From Rhizoctonia solani (lineage: Eukaryota > Basidiomycota > Agaricomycetes > Cantharellales > Ceratobasidiaceae), in contig NC_057372.1 in assembly GCF_016906535.1 (NCBI RefSeq), positions 2,523,501 to 2,587,500 on the forward strand: a DNA stretch of 64,000 bases. Reading direction: 5' to 3'. The notes under the pieces are model-generated. The model ran no database searches. It saw only the letters and a program-made list of their open reading frames with translations, and was not told the origin of the DNA. Positions 48,038 through 60,785 of the stretch are shown piece by piece. Numbering within the stretch: the first letter of the stretch is position 1; each line of letters opens with the position of its first letter. Made by a program: the position numbers and the translations under genes.

Positions 48038-50038
48038 ATGCGTCTCTCGCTAGTCACGATCTCACTCGCCCTCGCTACCTCCTCGACAGCGTTCCCTACA
48101 GCAGGACACGCTGCGCAGAAGGACCCCGCTGGGTGCCCATTTGCTGCCAGTTCGGCCGGCTCCAAGCGTCAATATAACGCAGCTCCATCGGGCAACTTTG
48201 ATCCAGTCAAACAGAAGATTGATGTGACTGGCAAGTATGCGTTCAAGCCACCCGGTCCAGGTGATAAGAGGGTAAGTCGCTGGAATAGTGAATCTGAGAC
48301 TAGTACTGCATAGTGTTAACGCACAAATGAATTTATACAGGGACCATGTCCAGGTCTGAATGTATGCGTCGTTTTAACGTATACGTTTGATGCTATACTA
48401 ATAGGCTTATTAGGCTCTCGCAAACCATGGGTACATTCCTCGCAATGGAGTGGTTGGTTGCTTTAATATGGCATCTGGTCGGTCCAATTACTGACCACAA
48501 GCTACTCTAGACCCCCTTTATGCAGGCCGTCGAAGCTTCTAACAAGGTGTTTGGTATGGGCAAGGAGATCGGTTTGTCCTTGTCCATTGTAGCGGGTGAG
48601 TACTGAACCGCTCGAAGATTCTTTATATGTATCTAATCCTATGGCGAAGTTGTTTTGACAGGCAACCCGACTACCTTGGATTATTCGATTGGTACGTAAC
48701 CTCAGAAACTTAATGAGATCGAGCGAAATTTGATAGAACGAAACTAGGCGGAAGTCCGGGTGGACTCAATATCCCCCTGTTACTGTCAGCTCCTCAAGGC
48801 TTGAGCGGGGCACATAACAAGTTCGAGAGCGATGGATCGCCTACTCGCTCAGATTTGTACATGAATAACGGGGATGCTAGCACTATGAACCTCGAATATT
48901 TCAAGCAGCTCTCTACCATGAAGTCTGGTGGGTGTTTGTGTATGCTGGTTTTATTTTATCTTTGAATGCTTATATTTCTGACAGAGGAGGATCCCAATGC
49001 CAACTTCGATTATGACACGATGATCACACACCGGGCTAATCGATTCAATACTTCTGTATCAGAGTGAGTCATCTCTTCACAGAGTTACCCTATACATAGT
49101 CACTAAATTGTGCATTATACGCTAGGAATCCCCAGTGAGTTGATACAGATATCGGTTGTGGCGACCCGTTTCTAACCGTTCTCGATCGGCCATAGCTTCT
49201 TCTATGGACCAGTACGTACAATGAAAATGATGATCCGCTCGACCTTTATGATGCTTACTTGTAAAATAGATTACTGGGGTTTTTCTTCAGCCTGGTGCAC
49301 ACGGGTTCATCCCCCGGCTTATGTCCAACCACTCTGCGGAGGCTCCGGACGGCATATTGAATCACAATACGCTCAGGTCATTCTTTGGAGTTAGCGGGAG
49401 TGGTAACAATCTCACGTACCTGAAGGGACACGATGTAAGCCAAGGCATCTATTGCTTCAGATACAAATGTCTAATCGACCAAACTCAAACCGGTAGCGGA
49501 TCCCGGATAACTGGTATAGGCGACCCAATGACTATACCCTTGTGGAATATCTTTCTGATGTAGTGTACGCCGCCGGAAAGCATCCTCAGTTCATTTCTAT
49601 CGGAGGAAACGTGAGTAAATCGTTCACGGAACTATGGTCAAGTTGCTCGTTGCTCATAACCGAACCCTCCGATCCACGATACAGACCGGAAAAGTGAATA
49701 GCTTTGCTGGGGTCAGCCTTGATAACCTCACTGGAGGTGTCTATAACTCGGCCAACATACTGCAAGGGAATAATCTCGTTTGCTTTACGTGAGTACCACC
49801 TGACTTTTTGAGTTGCTCGACCAACGCCTAACGATGACTATCGAACAGGTACCAAGTGTTATTGAACGTGACGCCCGACATCCTAAGAGGCACCGTGGCG
49901 GGATTACTTCTGACCAATGTGCTTGGCCTGTTGAGTAAAACGCTCTCGCCAATTTTATCGGGTTTTACTTGCCCCGAGTTGATCAAGTATGATGGATCTG
50001 TATTTAAGCCTTATCCTGGTGCTGGCGCTGCTCTTTGA
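48038..50038 (+). CDS. Secreted heme-thiolate peroxidase/peroxygenase, paralogue C
   Basis: MRLSLVTISLALATSSTAFP signal peptide, a GSKR/QYN processing site, and the 21-nt GPCPGLN exon (48341-48361) followed by ALANHGYIPRNGV. The metal-site region reads NKFESDGSPTRSDLYMNNGD (Ser in the EGD position, as in paralogue A). The catalytic pair is present in NRFNTSVSENP, with Glu split by the 9-nt exon 49126-49134. It then diverges more than A and B do: ITGVFLQPGAHGFIPRLMS, NWYRRPNDYT, HPQFISIGGNTGKVNSFAGV, and a Leu/Val-rich stretch VLLNVTPDILRGTVAGLLL before GFTCPELIKYDGS. The segment before GNPTTLDYSIG is shorter than in A. All junctions are in frame, so the gene is intact at about 390 aa. Confidence 0.87.
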
Positions 50039-51056
50039 GCGTGTACTTGTTGTGTACTGTGTTTTATATCTTATATTGTGTATGTACGTAGCAATCTGTA
50101 GTGCTCTAATTGGCCCCCGAACTTGTTTTCACAGAATATGGTCTTTTAACCATCGTGCGTGGTTATTCAAATCGATTTCATTCTTATCGCGTCCGATTAG
50201 ATACGGTTAATCAGGATACACATTAGATAACAAAGATCCAGGAACTGGTGACGTCGTCCAGACACAAAACTCCCAGTCTTTACACTATGTAACACGCTGC
50301 TCTTCTGCTCCTTCCACAGTCCATTTTAGTGTCTGTCCCGTTGACCAATAGTTTTGGTAGCTCACAGGCGGTGAGCTTTACTACTTGAAAAAGGGCGATG
50401 GAACGGCGCTTACCCAAGGATCTTGCGAGCTCGGTTATCGTCTACGTCCTTGATGGTGGTAGTTAAAGCAGTGTAAGCCGTAGTTTTTTCTTTCTTTCTT
50501 TCTATCAACTGAAGACAGAACGCGCGTACAAGCAAGTGATCGGAGGATCCTGAAGATGCCGTTACGTGTGCTTAGTACATGTGCGCCAAGCAATTTGGTA
50601 CATGCATGGCATTGCACGCAATGCCTGTCAATCACTAAGCAACCAGGTCCAGCACAGGGAGCGGTGCTGACTTTTCTTGAGCACTCGGGAATTCCGGTGA
50701 TCCCCCGCAAGAGTGGGCATGTAACACATAACTGATAAGCAAATTCATGCTGACCTCATCTTCCGACCCGAGGCTTGAACGTGACTTGCGCGGAAGCGGG
50801 ACTGGTCGAGAATGGTGGAGAATAAGTGGAGCACTTGGTCGAATAGGTTATTTTGTCAGCTCCACTTAGTTGGCAAGACACAGAATTACTGGTATACGTA
50901 GGAGAGAGGAGCAGATCATGTCCGGCGGCGGATAGATTTCTTTCGCGCGCGGGCCCCGGTTTGCGCGCGCAAGATACTATTCCCCGCTTTTCGTATCACA
51001 CGAGGTATATGGGTGAGTTTTCCCTCCACTAGCGGAGGATCGCGTCTAATGGATCC
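50039..51056. promoter_or_regulatory. Long upstream region of the ABC transporter gene
   Basis: About 1 kb without a gene. Near 50944-50970 two CGCGCGC tracts flank GGGCCCCGG, giving an alternating-GC inverted repeat. A short TTTC microsatellite lies near 50487-50503. Confidence 0.4.
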
Positions 51057-51064
51057 TATAAATT
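51057..51064 (+). promoter_or_regulatory. TATA box of the ABC transporter gene
   Basis: TATAAATT lies 91 bp before the start codon and is followed by a pyrimidine-rich leader. Confidence 0.55.
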
Positions 51065-51147
51065 CACAGAAGAGACGCCAGAGGACCTCGTACCTTTTCT
51101 CCCCTGTACCTCCTCCTTAATCCTACTCTTGTCACACCCGCGGCAAC

Positions 51148-54100
51148 ATGGAATCCGGCAAACATGCCGAGCCGCATCACGCCGACTCTGTCCCCGCCGA
51201 CTACTTTGATAACGAAGGATGTGCAGCGCTTACTCGTACCCTATCTCAGCTTAGCCAAACGCAAAACGACGCTCAAGGGAAACCAACTGGAGATCACTCT
51301 TCTGGGTTGGGAACGCTAGTTGAGAATGGGGCCGAGGAAGAGAAATTTGACTTTGCGGAACGTCTTCGTACCGCTCTCGATCGCATGGACGAAGAAGGAA
51401 TTAAACATCGTGAACTAGGTGTCGGCTTTGTGGTATGTCTAATTATTCCTTAGCGCTCCTTTAGTTTGCTCAAGTCCCATGTAGGACCTGACTGTTCGCG
51501 GCCTGGGTGCAACAGCCAAATACCAAGAAACAGTTCTCTCTATGCTCTCTCCTGTACAATGGATGCGCAATCTGAACAACCTGCGCCATCCACCTGTGAA
51601 AGATATTCTCAACGGATTCACCGGAACAGTAAAGAGCGGCGAGATGTTATGTACGCATATATCCTGATCCAAGGTGACCAGCTGCTAACCTCTTGCTATT
51701 AGTGGTGCTAGGATCCCCAGGCAGTGGTTGCTCTACCTTCCTTAAGGTACTGGCAAACCAGCGACAAGGGTATCACCAAGTCTTGGGCGACGTCTCCTAT
51801 GACGGAATGCGCCCCGACCATCTCGCTAAACACTACAGAGGAGGCAAGTCGGCCATTCACTTTAAGGCTGACGAATGTTAATACTGCTTAACAGACGTCG
51901 GGTATTCACCCGAGGACGACACACACTTTCCGTCTCTCTCGGTAAAGAACACTCTCACCGTTGCCGCCAAGATGCGTACACCCCAGAACCGCGTCTACAA
52001 CACCACCCGAGCCGAGTTTATTGAAGGTGAGTTCGTCGATTATTCCATATGAACTTGGCTAAATGTTTTTTTCAAAAGGCATGGTACAAACCTTGGCCAC
52101 TGTCTTTGGTCTTCGACATACTTTCAATACTCCAGTCGGTAATGAGGCGATCCGGGGTGTGAGCGGCGGTGAAAAGAAGCGAGTGAGCATCGCGGAGATG
52201 ATGGCTTCACGAGTACGCATTGGATGCTGGGATAAGTGAGTTCAGCTTTTATGTCTATTTCTCCCACGGAACTAACTCTAGCCTCTAGCTCGACTCGGGG
52301 ACTGGATTCTAGCACAGCGCTCGAGTTCGTTCGAGCCCTTCGCATCGCTACTGATGTTGGCCGCGCGACCACTGTCGTTACCATCTATCAGGCGTCCGAG
52401 TCTCTTTATAAGCTCTTTGACAAGGTCTGCGTAATCTACTCCGGAAAGCAAATCTACTATGGTCCAGCCGACCGTGCACGCCAATACTTCATCGATATGG
52501 GTTGGGAACCTGCACCTCGTCAGACCACATCCGATTTCCTGGTAGCCGTCACCGATCCTCTCGCTCGCACACCTCGTGCTGGCTGGGAGAACCGCGTACC
52601 TCGCACTGCCGACGAATTCGTTGCTTACTGGAGCAAGAGCCCCGAGGGACAGGCGAATCATACCGAGGCAACCCGCTATCTCCAAACGCCTGAACATGAC
52701 ATTGCTCCCAAGATCCAACATTACAAGGAGTCGGCCCGCGCTGAACGAGCAAAGACGGCTCATCCCAAGAGTTCATATACAGTCTCGCTCGCCATGCAGG
52801 TCCGCGGCATCATGCTTCGTCGTCTTCAGATCCTTCGCGGCGATATGGCAGCCCAGATCGTGATGAACGTGGTGTTCATGCTTCAGGCGGTTATCATGGG
52901 TAGTGTGTTCCTCAAGATGCCGGTGGCTACGAGCGCGTACTTCTCGCGTGGTGGTGTTTTGTTCTTTTCGGTTCTCTTTGGTGCTTTGAGTGGAATGGTG
53001 TGTCATGGTTTTCCTTTTTACGCCTTTTGTGCTTATAACGTCTCTGTTTAGGCTGAAATTGCTGCTATGTATTCGCAACGTCCGATTGTGGCAAGGCATC
53101 AAAAGGCCGCTATGTGTAGGTGATGCATGGCATGCTGTCCGCTTGCAAACTGACACGACGTTTATAGACCATCCGTTTGTTGAGGCCCTGGCATTGACTG
53201 TTGTTGATATTCCTATTACATTTGTTACACAAGTTTTCTTTGGTATTATCTTGTATTGGATGACGGGTAAGCAGATCTTGTATGCGTATTAATCGACTCA
53301 CTAATCCCTTGCTTAGGTCTTCAAAAGGACGCTGCTAAATTCTTTATATTTTTACTTTTCACTTTCCTAATGACCCTCACGATGAAAGCGTTCTTCCGAG
53401 CTCTTGCGGCCAGTTTTGCCCGAGAGTCGACAGCGCAAGCTGTCGCAGGTATTGGCACATTGATTCTGGTTCTCTACACCGGTTACACCATCCCGAAACC
53501 CACCATGTGAGTGTTCTAGTTGTATACACGACTTACGTTTTGCTCACCAGTCTCTATAGGATTGGCGCATTGAAATGGCTCACGTATATCAACCCCATTC
53601 GCTATGGTTTCGAGGCGTTGATCGTGAACGAGTTCCACGGGTTGAAGGGTGAATGCTCGCACTTTGTACCTTCGGGTCCTGGATACGAGGGTGTTAGCAT
53701 CCAAAATCAAGTGTGTACTACTGTCGGCTCCGTCCCTGGCCAGACGTTCGTCGACGGAGATGCATTCGCTGCTGCGTCGTACGACTATCACTACAAGAAC
53801 TTGTGGATGAACTTGTAAGTCCATTGCCCTACGATCCAAAGTGTACTCGGCTGAGACTCCTTTCCTTGCATAGCGGCATTGTCATTGCTTTCTGGATTGC
53901 CTTTGTTTCCTGGTTCCTGGCTGGTACTGAGCGCGCAGGACATACCTCTGGAGGGGTCACCCAATTAGTCTTCAAACAAAACGCCAAGATCCCGTCCCTC
54001 GACTCGCCTACATCCAGAAGTGATACCGAAAAGGGATCAATCTCTCCCGATGCTATCGCTGAAAAGAAGCAAGCCGAGGCTCATGCCGCTCAGAACAAGC

Positions 54101-56784
54101 TCGTCAAGGCCAACGCCGTGTTTTCGTGGAATCACCTCAACTACGACATTGATATTGGTGGTGGCAAGAAGAGGCGTCTGTTGGATGATGTTTCCGGCTT
54201 TGTTGCTCCCGGCAAGATGACTGCGCTTATGGGCGAAAGTGGTGCTGGCAAGGTACGAGCGATTTTTTCCCCCTTTTGATACATAGAACTAGTACTTATT
54301 CGAATTTACAGACTACTCTATTGAATGCGTTGGCGGAGCGAGTTAGCATGGGTGTGATCACTGGCGACCGGTTTGTCAACGGCAACCCACTACCGAAGGA
54401 CTTTGCGGCTCAAACCGGCTATGTCCAACAAATGGATATTCACTTGGAAAGTACGACCGTCAGGGAAGCTCTGATGTTCTCGGCTCAGTTGAGGCAACCT
54501 GCAAGCATTCCTATGGAAGAAAAGAGCGCTTAGTATGCTACGCATATATCTTTCCTAAATATGACATAGCTAACTGTCTAATAGCGTCGAAGAGGTTATC
54601 AAGATGTGTGCCATGGAGTCGTATGCAGATGCTATAGTCGGTATCGTCGGCGAAGGTCTGAATGTCGAGCAACGCAAGCGGTTGACTATCGGTGTCGAGC
54701 TGGCGGCTAAGCCGCAACTGCTCCTTTTCCTTGACGAGGTGAGCTCGCCTGCGGTAAAGGAGGTTACAGATATACTTATTCCAAGTTCAGCCTACCTCCG
54801 GTCTTGACTCCCAATCCGCATGGGCCATCATCGAGTTTTTGAGATCCTTGGCTGAACAAGGACAGGCCATCTTATGCACGTGAGTAGCTCACCTGGTTTT
54901 CTCTCGAGTCAATAGCTAACTGTGGCTCATCTGACAATAGCATCCATCAACCATCCTCGGAGCTTTTCCAGTCCTTCGATCGTCTCCTCCTCTTGCGCAA
55001 AGGCGGCCAGACCTGCTACTTTGGTGACTTGGGCGAGAATTCTTCAACCTTGATCTGTAAGCTCTACTGTCACTAGGGATCAAACACCAGCTAATGCGTT
55101 ATTTCCTGTAGCTTACTTTGAACGCAACGGAGCTCGTAAATGCCAGTCTGACGAGAACCCTGCGGAATATATGCTCGATGTCATTGGGTATGTTGACTTG
55201 CCCACTTAAGAGAAAATTAACCTTCTAAATAATGCAACTAGCGCTGGGGCAACTGCTACAAGTGATATCGATTGGCATGCGACCTGGAAGGCAGCTCCCG
55301 AGTCATCCGCTCTCGAACAAGAGCTAACAAAGATGCACTCTCAAGGGCGAAGCAATACCGAGGCCTCCAGTAACGAGCAACCTGAGTATGCAACTGGCTA
55401 TATGAACCAGCTCTCAGCTCTCTTGGTCCGAGCTTTCCGCGTAAGTGAAGACTTGCTTATGTTCTCGAACTGGATCTAAGCTGGCATATAGCACTACTCC
55501 CGCAACCCAATCTACATCATGAGCAAGATTGTCTTGAACGTCGCGTCAGGTCTCTTCATCGGCTTCACTTTCTTCAAGGCCAACGACTCGATTCAGGGAT
55601 CTCAGAACAAACTTTTCGCTATGTTCATGTGTAAGCCTGTTTCGGTCACTGTGTTTGGCAAACTGATGCGAACCATTACTCAGCTACCATCCCCGCCGCA
55701 TCTCTTAGCAATCAGCTCCAGGTTCAGTTCATCAACTTTAGGAATATCTATGAGAACCGCGAGAAACAGAGCAAGATGTACTCCTGGGCTCCTATGGTTA
55801 CTACCAGCATTGTAAGTAACTTTTACAGTGTTTCATTCATGAACTAATATTATGGTAAATAGTTGGTAGAGCTCCCTTACAATATTCTTGGTTCTTCGCT
55901 TTATTTCTTGTGCTGGTATTGGACTGTTGGGTATTCTAGTGTGGCCGATCGCGCCGGATATACAGTACGCTTTTATCTAACGCAGATGATATCCCACATG
56001 CTGACGGCCCACCGTAGTTCATGCTTCTCTGCATCGCATTTCCGCTCTACTATACCACGTTCTCGCAAGCAGTCGCTGCAATGGCTCCCAATGTTATGAT
56101 TGGTGGTCTCCTCTTCAGCTTCTTCTTCTCCTTCACTATGAACTTGTAAGTTCCTTGCTATATCACTGAGACTTTTTCTAACTCCGCAAATCTAGCAACG
56201 GCGTGCTCCAACCCTACTCACAGCTCATTCCCTTCTGGAAGTGGATGTGTGAGTTTTATTAGGCAAAGGTCATAATGACATCGTACTAATTCCACTCCCA
56301 GACCGTCTGTCTCCTCTTACCTACCTTATTGAGGGGTTGCTTGTCAACGGCATCGGAAAGATGGACCTCACGTAAGCTCACCCGCCGATTTCCCAACAAT
56401 CACGTTTAACTGAGCACCTATTCTAGTTGTTCGCCTACTGAGATTCAGACCATCGTTCCTCCTTCGGGCCAGACCTGTTCGTCATACATGAACCAATACA
56501 TCACCGCGGCCGGAGGCTATCTTGTGAACCCTGATGCCTCGTCGGATTGCCAGTTCTGCCCACAGAGCACCACTGATACTTATCTGTGAGTCTATATATG
56601 ATATATTGTTATGAAGTATGCTGAAGCCCAATCTCAAAGTGCTTCGCTGAACATGTCGTACTCCCATCGCTGGAGAAATGTTGGTATTATGATTGCATTT
56701 GCTGCCTTCAATGTCTTCCTGGTGTTCATTTTCACATGGTTCTTCCGTGTCCACCGTGGTAATCCATTCTCGCGTAGAAAGTAG
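51148..56784 (+). CDS. Full-length PDR-type ABC transporter (ABCG, NBD-TMD-NBD-TMD)
   Basis: A plasma-membrane drug/lipid efflux pump of the pleiotropic drug resistance family, about 1480 aa. The N-terminus [20 protein letters not shown] leads to NBD1: [15 protein letters not shown], a Walker A with Cys for Lys ([11 protein letters not shown], usual for fungal PDR), [20 protein letters not shown], signature [13 protein letters not shown], and [19 protein letters not shown]1 includes [33 protein letters not shown] and the extracellular [16 protein letters not shown]2 has a canonical Walker A (GESGAGKTTLLNAL), [21 protein letters not shown] and [17 protein letters not shown]2 ends with the cysteine-rich loop [16 protein letters not shown] and [11 protein letters not shown]. 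The intron at 51844-51894 has a GC donor (GAG|GCAAGT). The Walker B exon ends at GAG, and an intron before CCTACCTCC is needed. No breaks seen. Confidence 0.94.
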
Positions 56785-58402
56785 ATTTAGGGGCTTGTTC
56801 GGTTAAATAGATTGTTTTTTGTTCGTTCTGGGTTTTATAGATGTTTCTCTCTGAATTCCTATATATTTTGAAATCACTTCTTGTTGCCTCTCTTGCCTTT
56901 GTTTGCCCTTGTCCACTCGTTCTTGTAGCTAATCGAGGGCTTGCATCAGATCCGGAGGCTTTTTTTTGTAAACTCGGCCACACTATAATAAAAATGGAAC
57001 CGTTGATGTTGTATCCTGGGTGACACGAGACCCCGCCCACCCAGATCATTTATTGCGCCACTTGTATGTCTGGCCTGTTTGCTGGTGTGATCCTATAGTG
57101 CAACAAGATCGGAGTGTCGTCAAGTTGTTGGGGACCAAACTCGGCTCTAGAGCGGCACTCCAGAGCAGGAAAGTATGGTTGCACTTCAGCTTGAGGGCCC
57201 TATTACGCATGTGCTCTAATATCCGCCTGGTGCATGACGATTTCTTCGTCCAATGACCTAGGCGTATGCGTCTGGTGGAGCTTTGACAGCGCCGGCGATA
57301 CCAAAGTCTCAGATGGAGCGGTGTTCGGAAATTAGTTTGCGTTTTTGGGGGCTGAAAGAATATACGCTCTTTTGGCTCTCTTTGCTATTAACCTTCAGTA
57401 TGGAGCGTATGCGTTCTTCGAATTTTGATTGTATTGTATTGTTTTGGGAGAAGGCAAACAACTCGCTTGGAGCGCGTTAAGGCTTAACGGAGATACGGGA
57501 CAAAGATAGGGAATATGCGTAGCATTATGCGGCATCGGAGTACCCAAGCGACTCTAACTGCCCACTAGAGGACTGGCGGGTGCATAACCTTCGTGTGTAC
57601 GCAGCTAAAAGCATATACATTTTCAGCGCGAAGATCAGTGGCAAATTAACGATAAATAAACCGACTACTAGAGCAGGATAATACTATAGGCATGTAAATG
57701 CGTAGAGAGAGTGAATGTGGCAGCAGGGGCTGCACAACTCTGGATGTACTCAAACAACAAGGAGCCACACAGACCACCTCACTCACATTATTATCTTGTC
57801 TGTTAGTAATGTGTTCAAATCTTCCACCGATATGAGCTTGCCAAACTTAGCACACAAGTCATTGTAGAGTTTGGGAACATAGGGGGTCCATTACTGATAG
57901 CCAGCACGGACGACAATCTGACGGGTACCTAAATGTGGTGTTCATTCGCTCTCTTCGGTTTCGGATCGGGAACTCAGACAGTGGGTGGCTCACAATTTCT
58001 TAATTCCAAAGCACAGGACATGCGATGACGTCATGCGCCACCCCCACAGTTCATCTTCCCTGGTCAGCTGGGCAGGATTCTCGGACCTCGTCCCCCGTGA
58101 CGTCAGAGCCTGCTCGGTGCAAGGTTAATGTCCCCTAGAATCTAGAATCTGGCTGTGCACTGTAGGTTTGCAATGTTAGGCGATTGATCTTCGGTATCGT
58201 ATGTTCATATGAACTCATTGGAGTCAGATCAGCGACTGAGGCCAATTGTCAAGACCGGTTAAACGAGACAATGGTATGGATTGCAGTGTAGAGTGTACAA
58301 GATGCAAAGATAGTAGTGACAAGGGAAAGAGATGTATAAATGAGAATGAGAACTTCGTAAACCAGATAGATCCTTGTATCACGCTCCATGGCGCCTTGCT
58401 TT
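56785..58402. other. Convergent spacer with two CRE palindromes
   Basis: About 1.6 kb between the 3' ends of the ABC and MFS transporters, with no supportable gene. Two perfect TGACGTCA sites (58026-58033 and 58097-58104) lie 71 bp apart in its right part, an unexpected place for promoter-type elements. Confidence 0.5.
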
Positions 58403-60785
58403 TTACTTCCACACGGAAGCTTTCCAACCTAGAAGCGACAAAATAATCATGATAACCCAGACTAAATGACCACCCAACCAATTGTTTTCGCTAGAAAGCG
58501 CGAAGATAGTACTGCAATTCCCTCGTCAGATAGGGGTAAGCCAAAGAGAAATACAACATACCTGACGGCGGCGGGAGCAAACATCCTTGCTATACACATG
58601 AAAAGTTGGTTGAGTCCATTAGTGGTACCTAGTGCACGCTGGTCTGGTGCACTCTGCCTAGCTATGACCATGTTCATCCTAAGCGAAATGAAACTAGGTC
58701 AACGACTGATTTGTTGTGACAGGAATGAATACTCACGCATAGCCCATACATGCCAGTTTAGTAATCAACTGCGCACCCCATATGCCAACCCAAATCGCTG
58801 CTGAAGCAGCAGGTCCAATCGGGTGCTTCCCATTTTCGGATGCCGTTCGGGCGATAATGTTCAAGATAGGAGGAATGGCGAATCCGATAGGCCAGAGCAT
58901 CATGCATGCTTCAAACGTCTTGGTTGGCTTGGCGCGGCGAAGGATCACGGGAAGAACAAGTATTTGAAGGGCAAAGGATATGCCCCCGGCTGTTGCAAGC
59001 ACGAATCCAATTTCGGCGGGCTAGATAATAAAGTTATTTACGGTTGGCTGTAGTTTATCAAGCCCGCTTACCTCGAAGCCTAGTCCACCATATTGAATTT
59101 TGCTACAAGGGGAGTAAGCCGATATGACCGGCGGCTAACGAAATCCAAACTCACGTGTACGCGAACAAAACGAAGACGACGACATAAGATTCCGCGATGA
59201 AGCTCAAAATCATCGAAGACCGGTACAATTGCCGCAATTCGGGCAATTTGAGGAGTTCGCGAACTGTCCAGTTATGAGGCTGCTCATCTTCATCCTCATC
59301 ATCGGCAGTGGCAAGCAATGCGTCTGTTTCGCTGGGGCATTTCTTGGGGAGCTCGTCCTCTCCTACACGGGTCGAGGCACTCGAGTACCTGGAATGTTCA
59401 GTACTGGGCGAAGCGCTTGAGCTAGACTCGGCGCTCTGCTCGGACCCTGAATATTGGCCTAGGGTCAGAATGTACTTTTGGGACCAACAATGATTGATTG
59501 CAATGAGCTTGAGCTTACCTGTTCGCTCGAGTGTTCGCCCCCGAGCACCGTACAGCGAAGTCGGAGTCGACGCACCGCTTCTCTTGCGTGCTTTGCGACG
59601 AACCATGGAAGGTAAAGTCTATGAAATGGTGAATACGCAGAAGAGTATACAACTTGATATACTAACCTCTTCCAAGAAAATGAACACAAACGCGAAGGAC
59701 ATAGCCGCCACCGTACACGCTGCCATGCTTGGGAGCATATATGGATATTTGTCGAATAAACCATGCAGGAAAGCGGGAACTAGGTGTGGGATGCTCTCGT
59801 TTGGGTTTGCCAATGCTCCACCGACCAGAGGACTAACACAACCTTAATGAGATCGTAACAATTTGAATCAACCGGCTTACCCTATGAATGAGCCAATGGG
59901 GTAACACAAAGCATAGATCGGATAGGCTACGGATAGAAGACTCAGAGATTGACAACGACTGAAATGGAAAGTTGCATACCAGCTGCTTGGTTCGTATCGT
60001 CCGTGATCTCTCCCAAGATCGAATGGAGTACGCTGTCACGTTGGTAAGATTAGCGGAACTATATCTAGTATCGGGCTTGGGGCAAGTCACTCACGCTATA
60101 TAGCCGGAAAGGAGGCCGGCTGAAAACAAGGTCAGTCATTGTATCGCATGGCTGAAATGACTCGACCCACCAACCATCCGCGCAGCCATCATGTGAGTGA
60201 ATGAGGATGACAGACCAAAAAGAGCGGCGCTAAGAGCAACTCCAAATGTTCCCATGAGTACAACGGGCTTCCTCCCAATTCGATCTACATCGTTTCAACG
60301 AGAGTTAGGAGAGGCAGTTCGGAAAAATACTGGGAAGCCTACCAGAAAGTGCACCGTACGAGTAAACGGTAAGGACCTGCGCAAAGGCAAACGAAGAATC
60401 TATCATTCCCGAGTCTGTTCAAGTATTAGCAAACAGACTCTACCCAAACTGGACCAGAACGTACAGAATCCAACTTTCTTAGGGTCGTCGGTGACTCCTA
60501 GGTCCCAAACCATTTGGTTCACATAGGAAATATCTAAAGTTCAAAAAACGCGGAGAAAGACGGAGAGAGGGTATCAGCACCACGTCTACAGGATGTGAGA
60601 GAATGGAACCCGACCTGAGTATAGGCAAAAGGCTCGGCTATGCGTGACACGCACACAGTCAAGAGCTGCAGCTTGGGTACCGGAGTTTGTCGTACCGGCT
60701 GCTGCGGAGACTCTGGGTCGGTTTGAGATTCATGGCCTTGAGGTCGGGCGTCGACCGTGCGGTCTGAGTTCTGGGAAGTGGGCAT
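58403..60785 (-). CDS. Major facilitator superfamily transporter (ZIF/YCR023C-like)
   Basis: A 12-span MFS carrier with a long cytosolic middle loop. MPTSQNSDRT, then PVPKLQLLTVCVSRIAEPFAYTQ, (I)-YVNQMVWDLG, SSFAFAQVLTVYSYGALSDRIGRKP (MFS signature), AGLLSGYIAVLHSILGEI, PLVGGALANPNE, FVFIFLEETLPSM, a Ser/Glu-rich loop (ESSSSASPSTEH, TADDEDEDEQPHN), ESYVVVFVLFAYT, and late spans with LWPIGFAIPPI, NGLNQLFMCIARMFAPAA and VWVIMIILSLL. The last intron is needed to reach WKASVWK and the stop at 58403. The first intron does not keep frame: after AYTQ the next exon reads ATATTTCCTATGTGAACC, one base short of I-F-P-Y-V-N. Either a base is missing or an unusual donor is used. Substrate unknown; relatives export zinc chelators or drugs. 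Confidence 0.85.

Noticed and set aside
51690..51760. Degenerate Walker A (Cys for Lys) in the ABC transporter as a sign of inactivation
   Set aside because: This substitution is normal in NBD1 of fungal PDR transporters, and NBD2 is canonical.
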